Of a stretch of DNA of 64,000 nt, positions 11,547-21,784 are shown piece by piece. Position numbers and translations under genes: made by a program. The notes beneath the pieces are model-generated. The model did not search any database. It worked only from the letters and a program-made list of their open reading frames with translations, and had not been told where the DNA came from. Source of the DNA: Xanthostigma xanthostigma (Eukaryota > Arthropoda > Insecta > Raphidioptera > Raphidiidae); contig OY754465.1 of NCBI GenBank assembly GCA_963575645.1, positions 42,062,401 through 42,126,400 on the forward strand, read 5' to 3'. Every line of letters starts with the position of its first letter. The first letter of the stretch is position 1.

Positions 11547-11991
11547 AAGACCACAATGCACGAGGCTGTCTTTGCCGCTAGAATCACCTGTTCTGGCTGT
11601 GAGGATGAAATGACGTCACTACTGGCTCGCGTGCGTAGTTGCAAGCTGAATTTCAAAATTAGAACCAAGGATGTTTTCGTGCTTTTTTCTGTGGTGGTTT
11701 CTAGCAAGGACCAATAAGAAAACAGTATTTTTCCACGTGGGCGTCATGGAAAAACGTCATAAATAATAACAAGGTGTTATAATGGAAGTTCTGTTCAGAG
11801 GCAATAAACGTCCATGTTTGTTAACATTCGAACCGTCACTGCGCGCACACTAAGACCATCTACAAATCAAGCTTTAAATCACGCATTGTGTGAAGCCAAA
11901 ACATAAAAACCATCACGAAATCCAGCGCCACAGCACGATTGGGACCTAACAGCGAAATCAAGCAACGAAACTAGCCTCGTGTGCAGCGGCT
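11547..11991. mobile_element. MITE family P (GGCCGCTGCACACGAGG ends), copy A
   Basis: The right end ACTAGCCTCGTGTGCAGCGG is followed by C and TTTAA, and the left end is an eroded inverse of it. The interior shares AAATGACGTCA, GTCACTGCGCGC, CGTCATGGAAAAACGTCATA and GTGGTTTCTAGCAAG with copy C at 21355-21784. The family is non-coding. Confidence 0.65.
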
Positions 11992-12964
11992 TTAACGTAC
12001 CGCTGGTTACATGAAAGATTGTGTCGATCTAATGCCGAGAAGAGCTTGAGAACAGTCGAGTGTGTCGCAATCCCCTGCTTAGGTATATGGCGTCATCGTC
12101 TATTACAATGTAATCTGAGAACTCGCAAAAGTCTCGATTGAATGCAATTCTAGTTTAGGTAATTAAAAAAAAGAATGCCGATAATACTGTTTTTCATAGA
12201 TCTTTAACTCTTCCGGAACAAAATTTCTACTCCTCATCCCATTACGGTGAGCTTATGATTTAATTATGTTCGTCGAATGATTTGTCTCGTCATGATTCGC
12301 TGTAATGAAGAGCTGTCAATGTTGATTACATGTTTTGAGGGATCTTGCCGAAGAAATCACCACACTTTTGACATAAGCGGTGCTACCTTTTAGTCACAGA
12401 TATATTTTATATTCAAATCTTGGTGAAAGAAATACATAATATCAACTCTGAGCCAATGAATAAAATTTAAATTCTAGATATGACATTTTAGTGCCAAGGC
12501 TATTCCAGTATAAAATGTTTACAGAAGCTTTTTTCTGTTTATATTTTTGTAAATGTTGTTAGAAAATATTATAGTGTAAATTTTTCTATAGTCTTGCACA
12601 TTTCCATTTTTTTTCTCCTTCAATAGTATCTTTGAAATTTTATCCCAAAGATTTCGTTTCGATTTTTTTTAGGTCTCGTCTTTTTTATATATTTTGCGGG
12701 GTCTTTTTTTTTGATAATTTGTTTCATATAAAATTTTGTTATTTCAAAAGGTTTCACTGTATTTAATATTTCCTTAAATAACTATTAAACAAGCGTAACA
12801 ACAGATTGTTTATTAGGTTTCAAATAGATTACCGAATATTCGGTAAGCTCACAGGCCGAATAATCTAATATTCGGCGAATATCTTGTACGGTTTGGCAGC
12901 AATGAATCACTCAATGAAGAAAGCGAGGGTGGGTTTCTTTGAATCTCTACACGTGTAGTGACTA
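11992..12964. other. Intergenic DNA with a possible hAT end
   Basis: Mostly AT-rich with no gene. ACCGAATATTCGG and GAATATTCGG-type words near 12832-12885 resemble the subterminal repeats of some hAT elements, but no second end was found. Confidence 0.35.
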
Positions 12965-13222
12965 CAGGCAAGGGCGCAGATATTTTTTTTTCTGCGAAGG
13001 GGGTAAAAAAGTCAATATATTTAAGTTTTATTAATATCACACAAGAATAATTACGAAGGAAGGTGTTAAGCTAAATATTCATTCCCAAACTAAATTTACA
13101 AATTCCTATTCAAAAAGTGTTTCGAAATTTTATTTTTTAGCCAGGTATTCGTATTATTTTCTGTTTTATTTTTTTATTAATTAGATCCTGCGGGGTGCAA
13201 TTTCCCCCCATATCTACGCCTG
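12965..13222. mobile_element. Short TIR element (CAGGCGTAGATAT-like ends)
   Basis: The left end CAGGCAAGGGCGCAGATATT and the reverse complement of the right end (CAGGCGTAGATATGGGGGG) agree over about 13 bp with gaps. It is about 258 bp with no protein. The ends resemble those of the 2575-2823 element (GGCGTAG). Confidence 0.4.
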
Positions 13223-14477
13223 CTTAAAAAAATAATTTGGGATTATTTTACATCTAAGTGCTAGTTAGTTACTCTAAGATATTATTAAGTTTGTAAACAA
13301 GAAAATCCAGAAATTAAATGCTAAAAAACCCAAAATCTTCCAGTTCGAATTTCTTTAATAATGAATAACCCGCTAGCTATTGGTTAGTAAATAAATAATA
13401 ATACATTAAGATTTCCTAGCTTATTTTTGACATTTTTTAAAGAAAATTACAACAAGCCTTTGTCAGGTAATAGCTTTTAAATCAAAATGAATACAAACGT
13501 TCACTGGAATTAGCTCTATATTTTTGATAAACATTCTCCGTTTACAAATTCATAAAAGATTTCGATTTTTGCGATTCTTAAGGCATACGCGTTAAAAAAT
13601 TGTAATTTTTTATGTATACCGAAATCTTTCTGAACTTTTTTAAAATCATCATATTTGTTAAAAAATTGATTCCGATTCGCGCAAGAAATTCATCTGTATT
13701 GTCTTCTAGCTTACAAATTTTGTCCGTTTAAAATGTTCCGAAAATTATAAAAAAAAAATGAATGGTCATAACTTCTATACTAAAAGGGATACTGAAGTTT
13801 ACTTGTGCTGCATAGATTCTGTGCATTTAGATTTTTGCGTTTTGAAAGACGAAGTAGAAAATTTGTGAACTTCTTTAACTTTTGCATGACTTTTTCACGA
13901 GTTGTGAAATTCTCTGATTTTTTAAAGTTTTGCCTTTTAATATACTCTTGTTTATAAATATATTTTGACAATATTTAATTTATTATCTTTTTAAAAAAAT
14001 ATATACCAGATCTAGTCGCAATTTTTATTTATTCTCTTAAAGTGTAAGAGTTTTAAAATTTATACAAAACAAGCATTTTAAAATTCTATGAAGTAATGTA
14101 ATATTTATAGTAATCTTGTAAAGAAACTGGGTCACACAGTTTTGCGACTTCAACTATTGCATTTAATCAGACGCAGAGTTAACGTCGGGTCAACACAGAA
14201 ATAAAAACAGTAAAGAGAACTTCCAGCTGCCACATTGTGAAATAGTGTAATAACTTTTATCAAAAACTAAACTAACAAATTGATCTCTGAAAACTTTTCG
14301 GTATGCTTAAAGCAGAAAATTCATGTTTTGGCATTGAAAATAAGAAACGTTTTCCACCTCTTTAAAGTAACTTTAACCTCTTTAAGCAGGGTTAATCAAG
14401 CATACTTTTATTAATTTAGCTGAAAGATTTATTAAGATTATTTTTTAAAGATAGGTATATATTTTTAATTAGTATGC
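13223..14477. other. AT-rich intergenic DNA
   Basis: No gene, RNA or bounded repeat recognised. Confidence 0.4.
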
Positions 14478-14659
14478 AGGATATTGGGTACTTGAACCAG
14501 AAAATTAATAGATATCAAATTTTTAAATTTTGCAATGTTTTGTTGAATGTTTTTCAACTTCTTCAGGCAATGCAATGGCGTTGTATTGCAGCTTGTCAGA
14601 AGAAGTTGAAACGAATCCGTTGTATAATATGGAACGACATATCAAGTACCCAATATCCT
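14478..14659. mobile_element. TIR element, 182 bp, AGGATATTGGGTACTTGA ends
   Basis: Perfect 18-bp terminal inverted repeats (14478-14495 and 14642-14659) with a second inner inverted repeat (TTCAACTTCTTC against AGAAGAAGTTGAA). The frame across it is produced by the repeat and is not a gene. Confidence 0.65.
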
Positions 14660-14958
14660 AAATATAAGACATTTTTAATTTATTTTGACTGATTATAATT
14701 GTCTATAGATATTTTCAAAATTAAATGTGGCGCTAGAAAATGATAAGCTGGTTCACTTCTGCATCCCTTTGAGTTTGGGAGCTGTACGTACGGTACAAAT
14801 TTCTCAAAAATTAAAAAAAATCATTTAGGGTTCATTCTATTTTGCAAAACAAATTGGTGATCCTGTACCTACAATACTAAAATACCACTCTGTACCCCTC
14901 AATTAAATTTAGATGAGAAAGGAGGAGGACCAGTTCCAAAAATATGTTTGTGAAAAAT

Positions 14959-15164
14959 AATATAAGATGAAGGAAGGTTTGGTTGAGGATCATAAAATAA
15001 GCTTTACCAGTGTTTCGCTAGTGGCCAACGTTTCGAAAAATTTATTTATGACCAGCTTGAGGCCCTGAAGATTAAAATAAATTTTTCGCAACGTTGGCCA
15101 CTAGCGAAACACTGGTAAAGCTTATATAATGATCCTCAACCAAACCTTCCTTCATCTTAATATT
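14959..15164. mobile_element. Foldback F1, PLE-pLTR-like inverted repeat
   Basis: Arms of about 87 bp (14959-15045 and 15078-15164) share GGTTTGGTTGAGGATCAT and AAGCTTTACCAGTGTTTCGC then TAGTGGCCAACG. The plus-strand right arm starts GGCCCTGAAGA and continues with CGCAACGTTGGCC, a decayed version of the hammerhead-like motif at 18900-18938. The family is shared with the perfect foldback at 18783-19000 (AAGCTTTACCAGTGT, GTGGCCAACGTTTCGAAAAA). It is probably two inverted PLE terminal repeats. Confidence 0.65.
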
Positions 15165-15500
15165 CTATTGGATCAACACTACTTTAACTGAAAAAATAAT
15201 ATAGGTACATGAAAAAAAAGCAGATAAAAATTCTACCATTGATAGATTTGTAGTTCCAAGGTAACAGTTAGCAGGAGATATATTCTAGAAAAAACGCTGC
15301 TTTCAGGGTTATCGGTATTTTGCAATTAAAGTTTAGCACTCTATTTTGGAACACCTTTGTGACATTGCATAATAATGTGTTTTCTGTACGTTTATTCCGT
15401 TCAACAGAAAAATATTTTATGTTGTTAGTGCAATGCAAGTCTCATGCAGCAGGAATAAATCTCCAGCTACCTACGTGGGTTATAATCTAAATGATTTTAG

Positions 15501-15616
15501 ACAGCCCAGCAGCAGCAGCAGCCTGCTGCATATTGCAGCTGTGTTTGCCCTGTCACGGTTGACCGTCGCTAACATTGCTGCATCATGATTTCAATTGTAC
15601 AGCTTTGGACAAGTCT
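15501..15616 (+). repeat. Direct repeat unit 1 (unit 2 at 16630-16746)
   Basis: The units share CCCAGCAGCA, ACGGTTGAC, GCTGCATC, and at the right edge GTACAGCTTTGGACAA. They lie about 1.13 kb apart, on either side of a family-P MITE copy and a piggyBac-like element. Confidence 0.55.
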
Positions 15617-15618
15617 AA

Positions 15619-15925
15619 AGGCTACTGCACACGAGGCTGGATTTTCCACTAGATTTTGCTAGATTTGACGACTAGTTTTCTAGCGCTGTTTTTCTTAATT
15701 GCTTTTATGTGATCGCTTCACACGAGACGTCTTTTCAAGCTTGTTTTGTGGATATGTGGATAGATCTAGTGCGCGCGCAGTGACAGCTCAAATGTAAACA
15801 CAGAGCAAAACGTAACTGTTGTCTGACTCTGAGCAGAATGACGTCATGTTGGCTTGTGGGCGTTTGTCCATGTCGGCCACGTGACAAGATACTGTTTCTT
15901 GATTGGTTTTTGCTCATAAGACTAG
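15619..15925. mobile_element. MITE family P, copy B (right end truncated)
   Basis: The left end AGGCTACTGCACACGAGGCT matches the family terminus. The interior GCGCGCGCAGTGAC, AATGACGTCATG and GATACTGTTTCTTGATTGG matches copies A and C in opposite orientation. No right terminal repeat is found. Confidence 0.55.
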
Positions 15926-15987
15926 GATAGATTTAAAAGAAAAAATTCGGCCAATCGGGAAAGTGAGTATCAAGAAGTTGCCTTTAA

Positions 15988-16480
15988 CCCCTTCGGATCT
16001 GAATTTTATATTTTTTAAACTCAAAATATTTTTAGGGTGGTGGACTTATTTAAGGTGTAATTAAAACTATATTTAACATTTACTAAATTTTGGAAAACCA
16101 TGGGTCCATTGAAATAGACAACAGGTCAGGTTACTGTAATCACTAGCATAGGATGTTTAATCACTTTTTGAGTAGGCATAATTAGTAAAGTTAACATCAT
16201 AAAATTAAAATAAATATCCACACAAGAAAAATAGATTTACATCATGAAAATGCGTAAGTTATACTAAGTACAATCAGAATGTACACTTTTACCGGCTTTG
16301 CGGTCAACACTTGACTCGATATTTCCGTCTGCACACATAGTATTTCTTTGTTTTGTTTGGCATGCCTACATCTCAGTCCAAGCACAATGAAATGTTTATA
16401 TTTGATATTTAATTACGTTGACTTAAATTACACGCGTTAGAATAGTATGTCCATTGAAATAACCGCCAGGACCGAAGGGG
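15988..16480. mobile_element. Non-autonomous piggyBac-like element
   Basis: CCCCTTCGG and its complement CCGAAGGGG form the ends, each directly flanked by TTAA (15984-15987 and 16481-16484). TTAA duplication is the hallmark of piggyBac transposition. A direct subterminal repeat GTCCATTGAAATA appears near 16106 and 16449. It is 493 bp with no transposase. Confidence 0.7.
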
Positions 16481-16629
16481 TTAAGCAAGAGGACACGTAA
16501 ATTAGTGACGCTAAAAATTGATGTGCGTGTGCTTACAGTAGTTTCTAACGATTTGTGACTGCTTTGCAAATAGCTATGCACAGTTGCTATGCGTATGGCA
16601 TGTGATATTAAAAATTTAATGACTAAGTT

Positions 16630-16746
16630 GACCCAGCAGCAATTTGCATCGTCTTGCAGTTGTGTTAATTGTTCTGTTACGGTTGACTGTTGCGTCGTTA
16701 GCATAGCTGCATCGTCAATTTCATAGTACAGCTTTGGACAAATCAT
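16630..16746 (+). repeat. Direct repeat unit 2 (unit 1 at 15501-15616)
   Basis: It ends GTACAGCTTTGGACAA, then ATCATC, and is colinear with unit 1. In unit 1 the same edge runs straight into the family-P MITE, suggesting the MITE inserted beside or within one copy of an older repeat. Confidence 0.55.
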
Positions 16747-16952
16747 CAAATAGTGATTAGTCCAGAAGCAAGCAAATTGCGTGGCGTATCCTACAAAAAA
16801 TATTTAAATAAATTCTTAAATAATAAATTGTTAAGAAAACGTAGGCAATAATAAAAAATAAATTCAAAAATAATAGTTATTGGCGTAACTAATAGTCTAA
16901 GTCATTCATCGCGCTGACAGGTCATGACTTAGCCTACAAGTTGCGCCCATAA

Positions 16953-17312
16953 TTTTATTCAACAATTGCGCGTTATTCATGTTTTAATTATAATGAGATG
17001 TTGTAAATATCTATTTATTTCTTTATAAAAAAAACTGTCAATACTAACAGCACCAAACAGCACGATTCAAATGTCGAAAACATTCGGCCTCTCAATTTTA
17101 GTCTCAATGGGTAACAACGGAGTTGTTGTTACATACTATTTCGTTACGACTCAGAAAATAGTTACGTTTATTTTCATTACTCCACAATGGCCGAGCTAGT
17201 AGGAATCTTCATTGAGTTATGACAAGTAATTGTCACCAGTCGGTAAATGGCTATTTAGGGTTTGGTTTTTAGGCATGATAAAACATGAATAACGCGCATG
17301 AGTTGAATAAAT
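16953..17312. mobile_element. TIR element, ~360 bp
   Basis: The left arm contains GCGCGTTATTCATGTTTTA, the right arm TAAAACATGAATAACGCGC, and TTATTCAAC/GTTGAATAA lie at the tips. The interior repeats the CGTTACGACTC and AAATAGTTACG words. No coding capacity and no certain target duplication. Confidence 0.6.
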
Positions 17313-18337
17313 ATCTTATCTATATAGATAGTCACATAATGGGTTATATTACGAGGATATGTTATAATATTATGTTAATAACCAACGAGTCGTAATACCA
17401 TTACACGATATATACTGATAAGGTATTTTTTGTACGTACCTCGTATGAAATAGCTGTTTTTCACTTAGTTTTCAAAATTTTTGATAGTTCACTCTTGAAC
17501 AAACGTCACTTCTAATAGCAGACTATAAAAAAAATAACTGATAGACAAATAGTGATTTACTGTGGAATTGGTATAGTCTAATCAGTTTTGTTTTACTTTA
17601 CTGCACTAGTGCATAATTGGTCACTTTATATGCCTGTGTACACTGTATATGCACGTAATCGAATATTGCAATAGTGCAAAAAAATAGTAATAGGATCCCT
17701 GTGATTTGGTCTCATGTGTTTTTTTTTTTTATTTTTTTGGAGTTTTGATTATTTGATTCGAACGTGTTTTTTCTCTATCTATATCAAGGTGATATAGGAA
17801 ATACATTCCATCTGACGTATCAAAATAAATAGAACGAGATGTCGGATATTTTCGTACCGGATAATAGGATCGAGTTTGTAATGTAAACACTTATTGTTAT
17901 AGACTTGTTCACGATGAGACTTTATTCACATATTGAAATTACGTTATACATTTCAGATTATTGTTTAAGGTCGCTGTATTGTTGGGTCGTCTAACTTTAT
18001 CAATAATGGAACTTTATGCTCTGGGTAGTTCACTCGGTAGTCTAAACTTTACAATTAGTTTATCTAAATTTACTTACGAAGTACATTATGTGTGTGTTGT
18101 GAAGCGCCCATTATACTTAGTGGTGTACATTAAAGGATTCAAACATATGTCGTAATCAAATCCTCTATACCTTTCATCTAATTAATATCATACTTATTAT
18201 ATGCACACGTCAAACCTCCGTCAAAATATTAAAAATAGAAGCAATGTTTAATTTCAAAAGTTAACTATAGTCTTTACCCGTGTATTCTTGTATTAGTGGG
18301 GATTATTTTTGAGATTTTTAAGACATTTTTATACATT
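17313..18337. other. Intergenic DNA
   Basis: No gene found. The frame at 17961-18155 has no recognisable domain. Confidence 0.4.
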
Positions 18338-18651
18338 ATACTTACATACAAAGCTGAAGAGTTTATTTGTTTGAATGCGCTAATCTCAGGAACTACTGGT
18401 TCGAATTGAAAAAAAAAATATTTTGGATAGTCCATTTATCGAGGAAGGCTGTAATATCACGCTACGACCAATAGGAGCGGACCATCAATGACAACTGTTG
18501 CAAAATATAACTCAAAATTTGTCCATCCGACAAAAACTTTTGAACAGTAACTCCGATCGTCATGATATTTGTACACAACATTCATCTTGGTAAACTAAGA
18601 CGAACGCCATTCGTTCTTTTGCACCCGGGTGAAACCGGGCGGGACCGCTAG
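18338..18651 (+). mobile_element. Non-autonomous Helitron-like element
   Basis: It ends ACCGGGCGGGACCGCTAG|T. The interior is colinear with 52680-53036 (AAGCTGAAG, AACTACTGGTTCGAATTG, TAGTCCATTTATCGAGGAAG, CACGCTACGACCAATAGGAG). The 5' end is eroded compared with TCTATACTAATATATAAAGC in the other copy. Confidence 0.7.
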
Positions 18652-18782
18652 TTGAATATAACGGGAAAGATAAGATTTTTGTTAAATCCGCACTAATACG
18701 AGAATACACGGATAAAAACTACACAGATAATTAAAATTGAAGCCATTGAAGGGTATGTTTATAATGTAAATATAGAAGCTTT

Positions 18783-19000
18783 TTGAAGGAGATTTATTTG
18801 GTTGAGGAACAATTGAAAATAAGCTTTACCAGTGTATCGCTTGTGGCCAACGTTTCGAAAAATATATTTTCATCATCAGGGCCTCAATGCAAGTTAAGAG
18901 GCCCTGATGATGAAAATATATTTTTCGAAACGTTGGCCACAAGCGATACACTGGTAAAGCTTATTTTCAATTGTTCCTCAACCAAATAAATCTCCTTCAA
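18783..19000. mobile_element. Foldback F2: perfect 103-bp inverted repeat
   Basis: Arms 18783-18885 and 18898-19000 are exact reverse complements across all 103 bases, with a 12-nt loop. Each arm carries AAGCTTTACCAGTGTATCGC and then TTGTGGCCAACGTTTCG. Each arm, read outward from the centre, contains a hammerhead-ribozyme-like motif. The diverged F1 copy lies 3.8 kb upstream. Inverted terminal repeats with hammerheads are known from Penelope-like elements, so this is inferred to be a PLE terminal-repeat pair without the coding region. Confidence 0.75.
18898..18942 (+). ncRNA. Minimal hammerhead-ribozyme-like motif (mirrored on minus strand 18841-18885)
   Basis: Core CTGATGA (18904-18910) and GAAA (18927-18930) match the hammerhead consensus CUGANGA...GAAA. 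Stem II is GAAAA/TTTTC with one unpaired T before it. The strand after GAAA reads CGTT, so stem III is the self-complementary ACGU, expected to work as a dimer, and the cleavage triplet is GUU (an NUH). Stem I is GGCC (18900-18903) with GGCC (18935-18938). The motif is type I in layout. Activity is inferred, not shown. Confidence 0.6.
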
Positions 19001-19049
19001 TACATATTTTGGAACAAAAATTCTACTAACAATAGAAGCTTTTTATTAA

Positions 19050-19208
19050 ATTCATATGAAACTATATACGGTACTTATAACAATAAAAAACAATTTTTAA
19101 AATATTTGTCAATCGGTCTGTCTGTTTGTTCCGGCTAATTTCCGAAACGACTAGACCGATTTTGACAGGACTTTTACTGGTAGATAGCTGATGTTGTAAC
19201 TAGTAACT
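19050..19208 (+). mobile_element. Helitron-like interior fragment
   Basis: CTAATTTCCGAAACGACTAG then ACCGATTTTGACAGGAC and AGATAGCTGATG are typical of the repetitive 5' bodies of insect Helitron derivatives. Neither terminus is clear. Confidence 0.4.
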
Positions 19209-19314
19209 TATGTTAGAAAAAAAAAATAAGGAAAGTCTTTTCGTAAACTCTGCGAACTGTACTTTTCAAATTACATTATTGACTTTGATATTCGACCATT
19301 TTAAATTTTTCAAC

Positions 19315-19406
19315 AGGGGCACCGTCTTCTGTCAAATGCGTTCGTTTTTGCATTGGGGTTTCTTGTTTTTTATAATGTTTGTCACTGCTGTATTACTAGC
19401 GCTGCA
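19315..19406 (+). CDS. Candidate signal-peptide exon (speculative)
   Basis: An ATG at 19336 opens MRSFLHWGFLFFIMFVTAVL followed by LALQ: a basic start then a hydrophobic stretch, i.e. a signal peptide or membrane anchor. It is bounded by a plausible acceptor (TTTTTCAACAG just before 19315) and a good donor (GCTGCAG|GTGAGA at 19406/19407). It could be the first coding exon of a secreted or membrane protein. No downstream exon can be recognised among the repeats, and AT-rich DNA yields such hydrophobic frames by chance. The splice sites are what raise it above the other short frames. Confidence 0.25.
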
Positions 19407-19509
19407 GGTGAGAAATTTCATGAAAAGGTTCATTAAAAAGATGATATAATTGCTATAATTATGCATATAAATATAATAAAATAGACTACAACACGTTTAT
19501 TAAAAAAAA

Positions 19510-19730
19510 GTGAACTTTAGACTCTCGCGCATTAGAAACGAAACTTCTTAAGTTCCAGCATTTGTTGACGATTTTATTATTTCAGGATTAGGAAATGGTT
19601 ATGTGGAATTTGTTACCGTGGCTAGAGATAAATGCTACGCACTGCGCTTTGACAGAGAGAGTAGAAACGATTCTTCCACTCTTTTCTCTCAAATTTCCAA
19701 TTGAAATTGCGGCAGAGGAAGCATTTCACT
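19510..19730 (+). repeat. Dispersed repeat, copy 1 (inverted copy at 43225-43455)
   Basis: It shares with the reverse complement of 43225-43455: CTCTCGCGC, AAACTTCTT, GACGATTTTATTATTTCA, AAATGGTTA, GAATTTGTTACCGTGGCTAG and GCACTGCGC. The reading frame at 19595-19855 is explained by this repeat and the foldback after it, so it is not annotated as a gene. Confidence 0.6.
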
Positions 19731-19812
19731 TTTGCTCTGATCTAAGTCAATTTATTCCCCTAGCTTGCCTAAAAATTTCACTTCAAAAATGTCTTGTATC
19801 GGTAATAGACGG

Positions 19813-20520
19813 AGAGCTGGCTACGGAGAAAATGGGTAACTCGGTGCAGAGCTGAAATTTGCAGAATAATAGGAGATAGTACAAGTAAGTAGGGAAAAAA
19901 TTGCCAGAAGGCTAGGCGGAAGATAAAGAGCCGCCAGAAGACGCTAATGTTGCGAAAAATCAGTGCACTTCTGGCAATTTCTATACTTATTCTGTAATTC
20001 AAAACTAGATTATATATTATATATATTATACATTATATAGTTATAAGGGCATACTGAAAATTCAAACATGATATAATAATTACATTCGACAAATATTCAA
20101 AATTATTAATGACATTTTGATAGAAATAAAATATATCGTCATATATTTTCATTAATAAAATCACGTTGTTATAACAACGTAATTTTATTAATTTATTTAA
20201 TTTTATTTCTATCAAAATGTCATTAATAATTTTGAATATTTGTCGAATGTAATTATTATATCATGTTTGAATTTTCAGTATGCCCTTATAACTATATAAT
20301 GTATAATATATATAATATATAATCTAGTTTTGAATTACAGAATAAGTATAGAAATTGCCAGAAGTGCACTGATTTTTCGCAACATTAGCGTCTTCTGGCG
20401 GCTCTTTATCTTCCGCCTAGCCTTCTGGCAATTTTTTTTCTACTTACTTGTACTATCTCCTATTATTCTGCAAATTTTCAGCTCTGCACCGAGTTACCCA
20501 TTTTCTCCGTAGCCAGCTCT
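19813..20520. mobile_element. Giant foldback, ~350-bp arms
   Basis: Left (19813-20171) and right (20172-20520) halves are reverse complements. Over the outer ~325 bp I see only a 1-nt indel and two base differences. The central ~40 bp of each arm has diverged, except for the palindrome ACGTTGTTATAACAACGT at the very centre. Tips are AGAGCTGGCTACGGAG and its complement. A subterminal block bounded by ATTGCCAGAAG and CTTCTGGCAAT lies within each arm. No clear target duplication. Frames on both strands encode the same peptide because of the symmetry and are not genes. Confidence 0.8.
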
Positions 20521-20608
20521 TAGCCATAAGACTTTTTTATGAGTTCAAATGTTTATTACCAAATTTAAAGAGTGACAAATATCGATGTACCTAGATTGTT
20601 ACTGAATG

Positions 20609-21097
20609 TAAAGGATCCCGCACAAACCTTATGGGATTGGGTGTCGGTTAAATTGTTAAAAAAATACTTTTAATTTTTAGTTTAAAGGTCACTAAGAAAA
20701 AGTGTATAGAGCGCATAGCCCAATAGATTTTTAGCTACAGATATGTTTAGCGAGATTTTAGATATCGAATTCACAAACCTGTTCCATGTTCAACTTTTGT
20801 GGTTTCTTTTTTAGAAATAGAAAAATAGTCCAAAACTAGGCAATGCTGGAAGGTATAAAATAATGTCATATTCGGATTGAGTGCACTCGAAAACGTATTT
20901 CTAGAGCGTAGGATTTTTTTAAGATTGTGAATTCAATAGATATCTCTATATCTTAAATCTCGCTAAACATATCTATAACTAAAAATCTATTGGGCTATGC
21001 GCCCATTTTCTTAGTGACCTTTAAACTATAAAAGAAAACCATTTTCGATGAATATAACCAAGAACCAAATCCCATAAAGTTTGTGCGGGGTCCTTTA
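20609..21097. mobile_element. TIR element, ~489 bp
   Basis: Long imperfect terminal inverted repeats of about 165 bp (20609-20775 and 20930-21097) share GTTTAAAGGTCACTAAG or its complement, GCATAGCCCAATAGATTTTT and AGCGAGATTTTAGATAT-like segments. Tips are TAAAGGATCCCGCACAAAC and its complement with small changes. The interior is non-coding. Confidence 0.7.
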
Positions 21098-21319
21098 AAG
21101 AAGATCAATTCAGTATTGATGCGGTAGAGTATTTTGATAGTTTGAACAGCACAGTAAGAAATGATAGTCTCTCCAGGCAAACATAATATTTATCTGATGT
21201 TAACTAAACAGGACGTTGACACCATAGCACACTTGTTTTAGTTTCGGTTAAACGTCGTATGTATAATTTATAAGCGATCTCGTAATTTGCAAATATCTAT
21301 GCGAAACTGGTTCTCAACT

Positions 21320-21346
21320 AAAGCAGTTACTGTGTGCGCACTTAAC
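21320..21346 (+). repeat. 27-bp direct repeat flanking MITE copy C (left)
   Basis: AAAGCAGTTACTGTGTGCGC then ACTTAAC recurs at 21787-21813 with 2 mismatches in 27. The pair brackets the family-P MITE. Confidence 0.7.
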
Positions 21347-21354
21347 TAGATTAA

Positions 21355-21784
21355 AGGCCGCTGCCACACGAGACTGGTTGTGCCGCTGAAATCACTGCTG
21401 GGACTTTTGTGCTGGCTTCCGTGCTGGCTGCGAGGATGGAAATGACGTAACCGCGGCTCGCGTTCGTCGTTACAAGTTGGATTTTAAAAATAGAACCGTG
21501 CTTGATTCTGTGATGGCTTTTAGCAAGAACTAATCAGAATAGAGTATCTTGTCATTTGGGCGACATGGAAAAACGTCATAATTAAACATGGTGGCATAGT
21601 GTGTTCTGTTCAGAGACAACTAACGTATATTATTGTTATTATTCGAACTGTCACTGCGCGCGCACCAAAATCATCTACATATTGAGATTAACAACACCCA
21701 TAAAAACTATCACGAAATTCAGCGTCGCAGCAACGAAATCAGGCATCAAATCTAGCGGCATAACCAGCCTCGTGTGCAGCGGTC
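21355..21784. mobile_element. MITE family P, copy C (TTAA-flanked)
   Basis: Ends AGGCCGCTGCCACACGAG and the complementary CTCGTGTGCAGCGGTC are each followed outward by TTAA (21351-21354, 21785-21788), suggesting piggyBac-type target choice. The interior carries AAATGACGTAACCGCGGCTC, GTCATTTGGGCGACATGGAA and GTCACTGCGCGCGCAC, shared with copies A, B and D. No transposase. Confidence 0.65.

Noticed and set aside
19778-20512. Identical peptides at 19778-20002 (minus) and 20330-20512 (plus)
   Set aside because: Produced by the two arms of the giant foldback, not by gene duplication.
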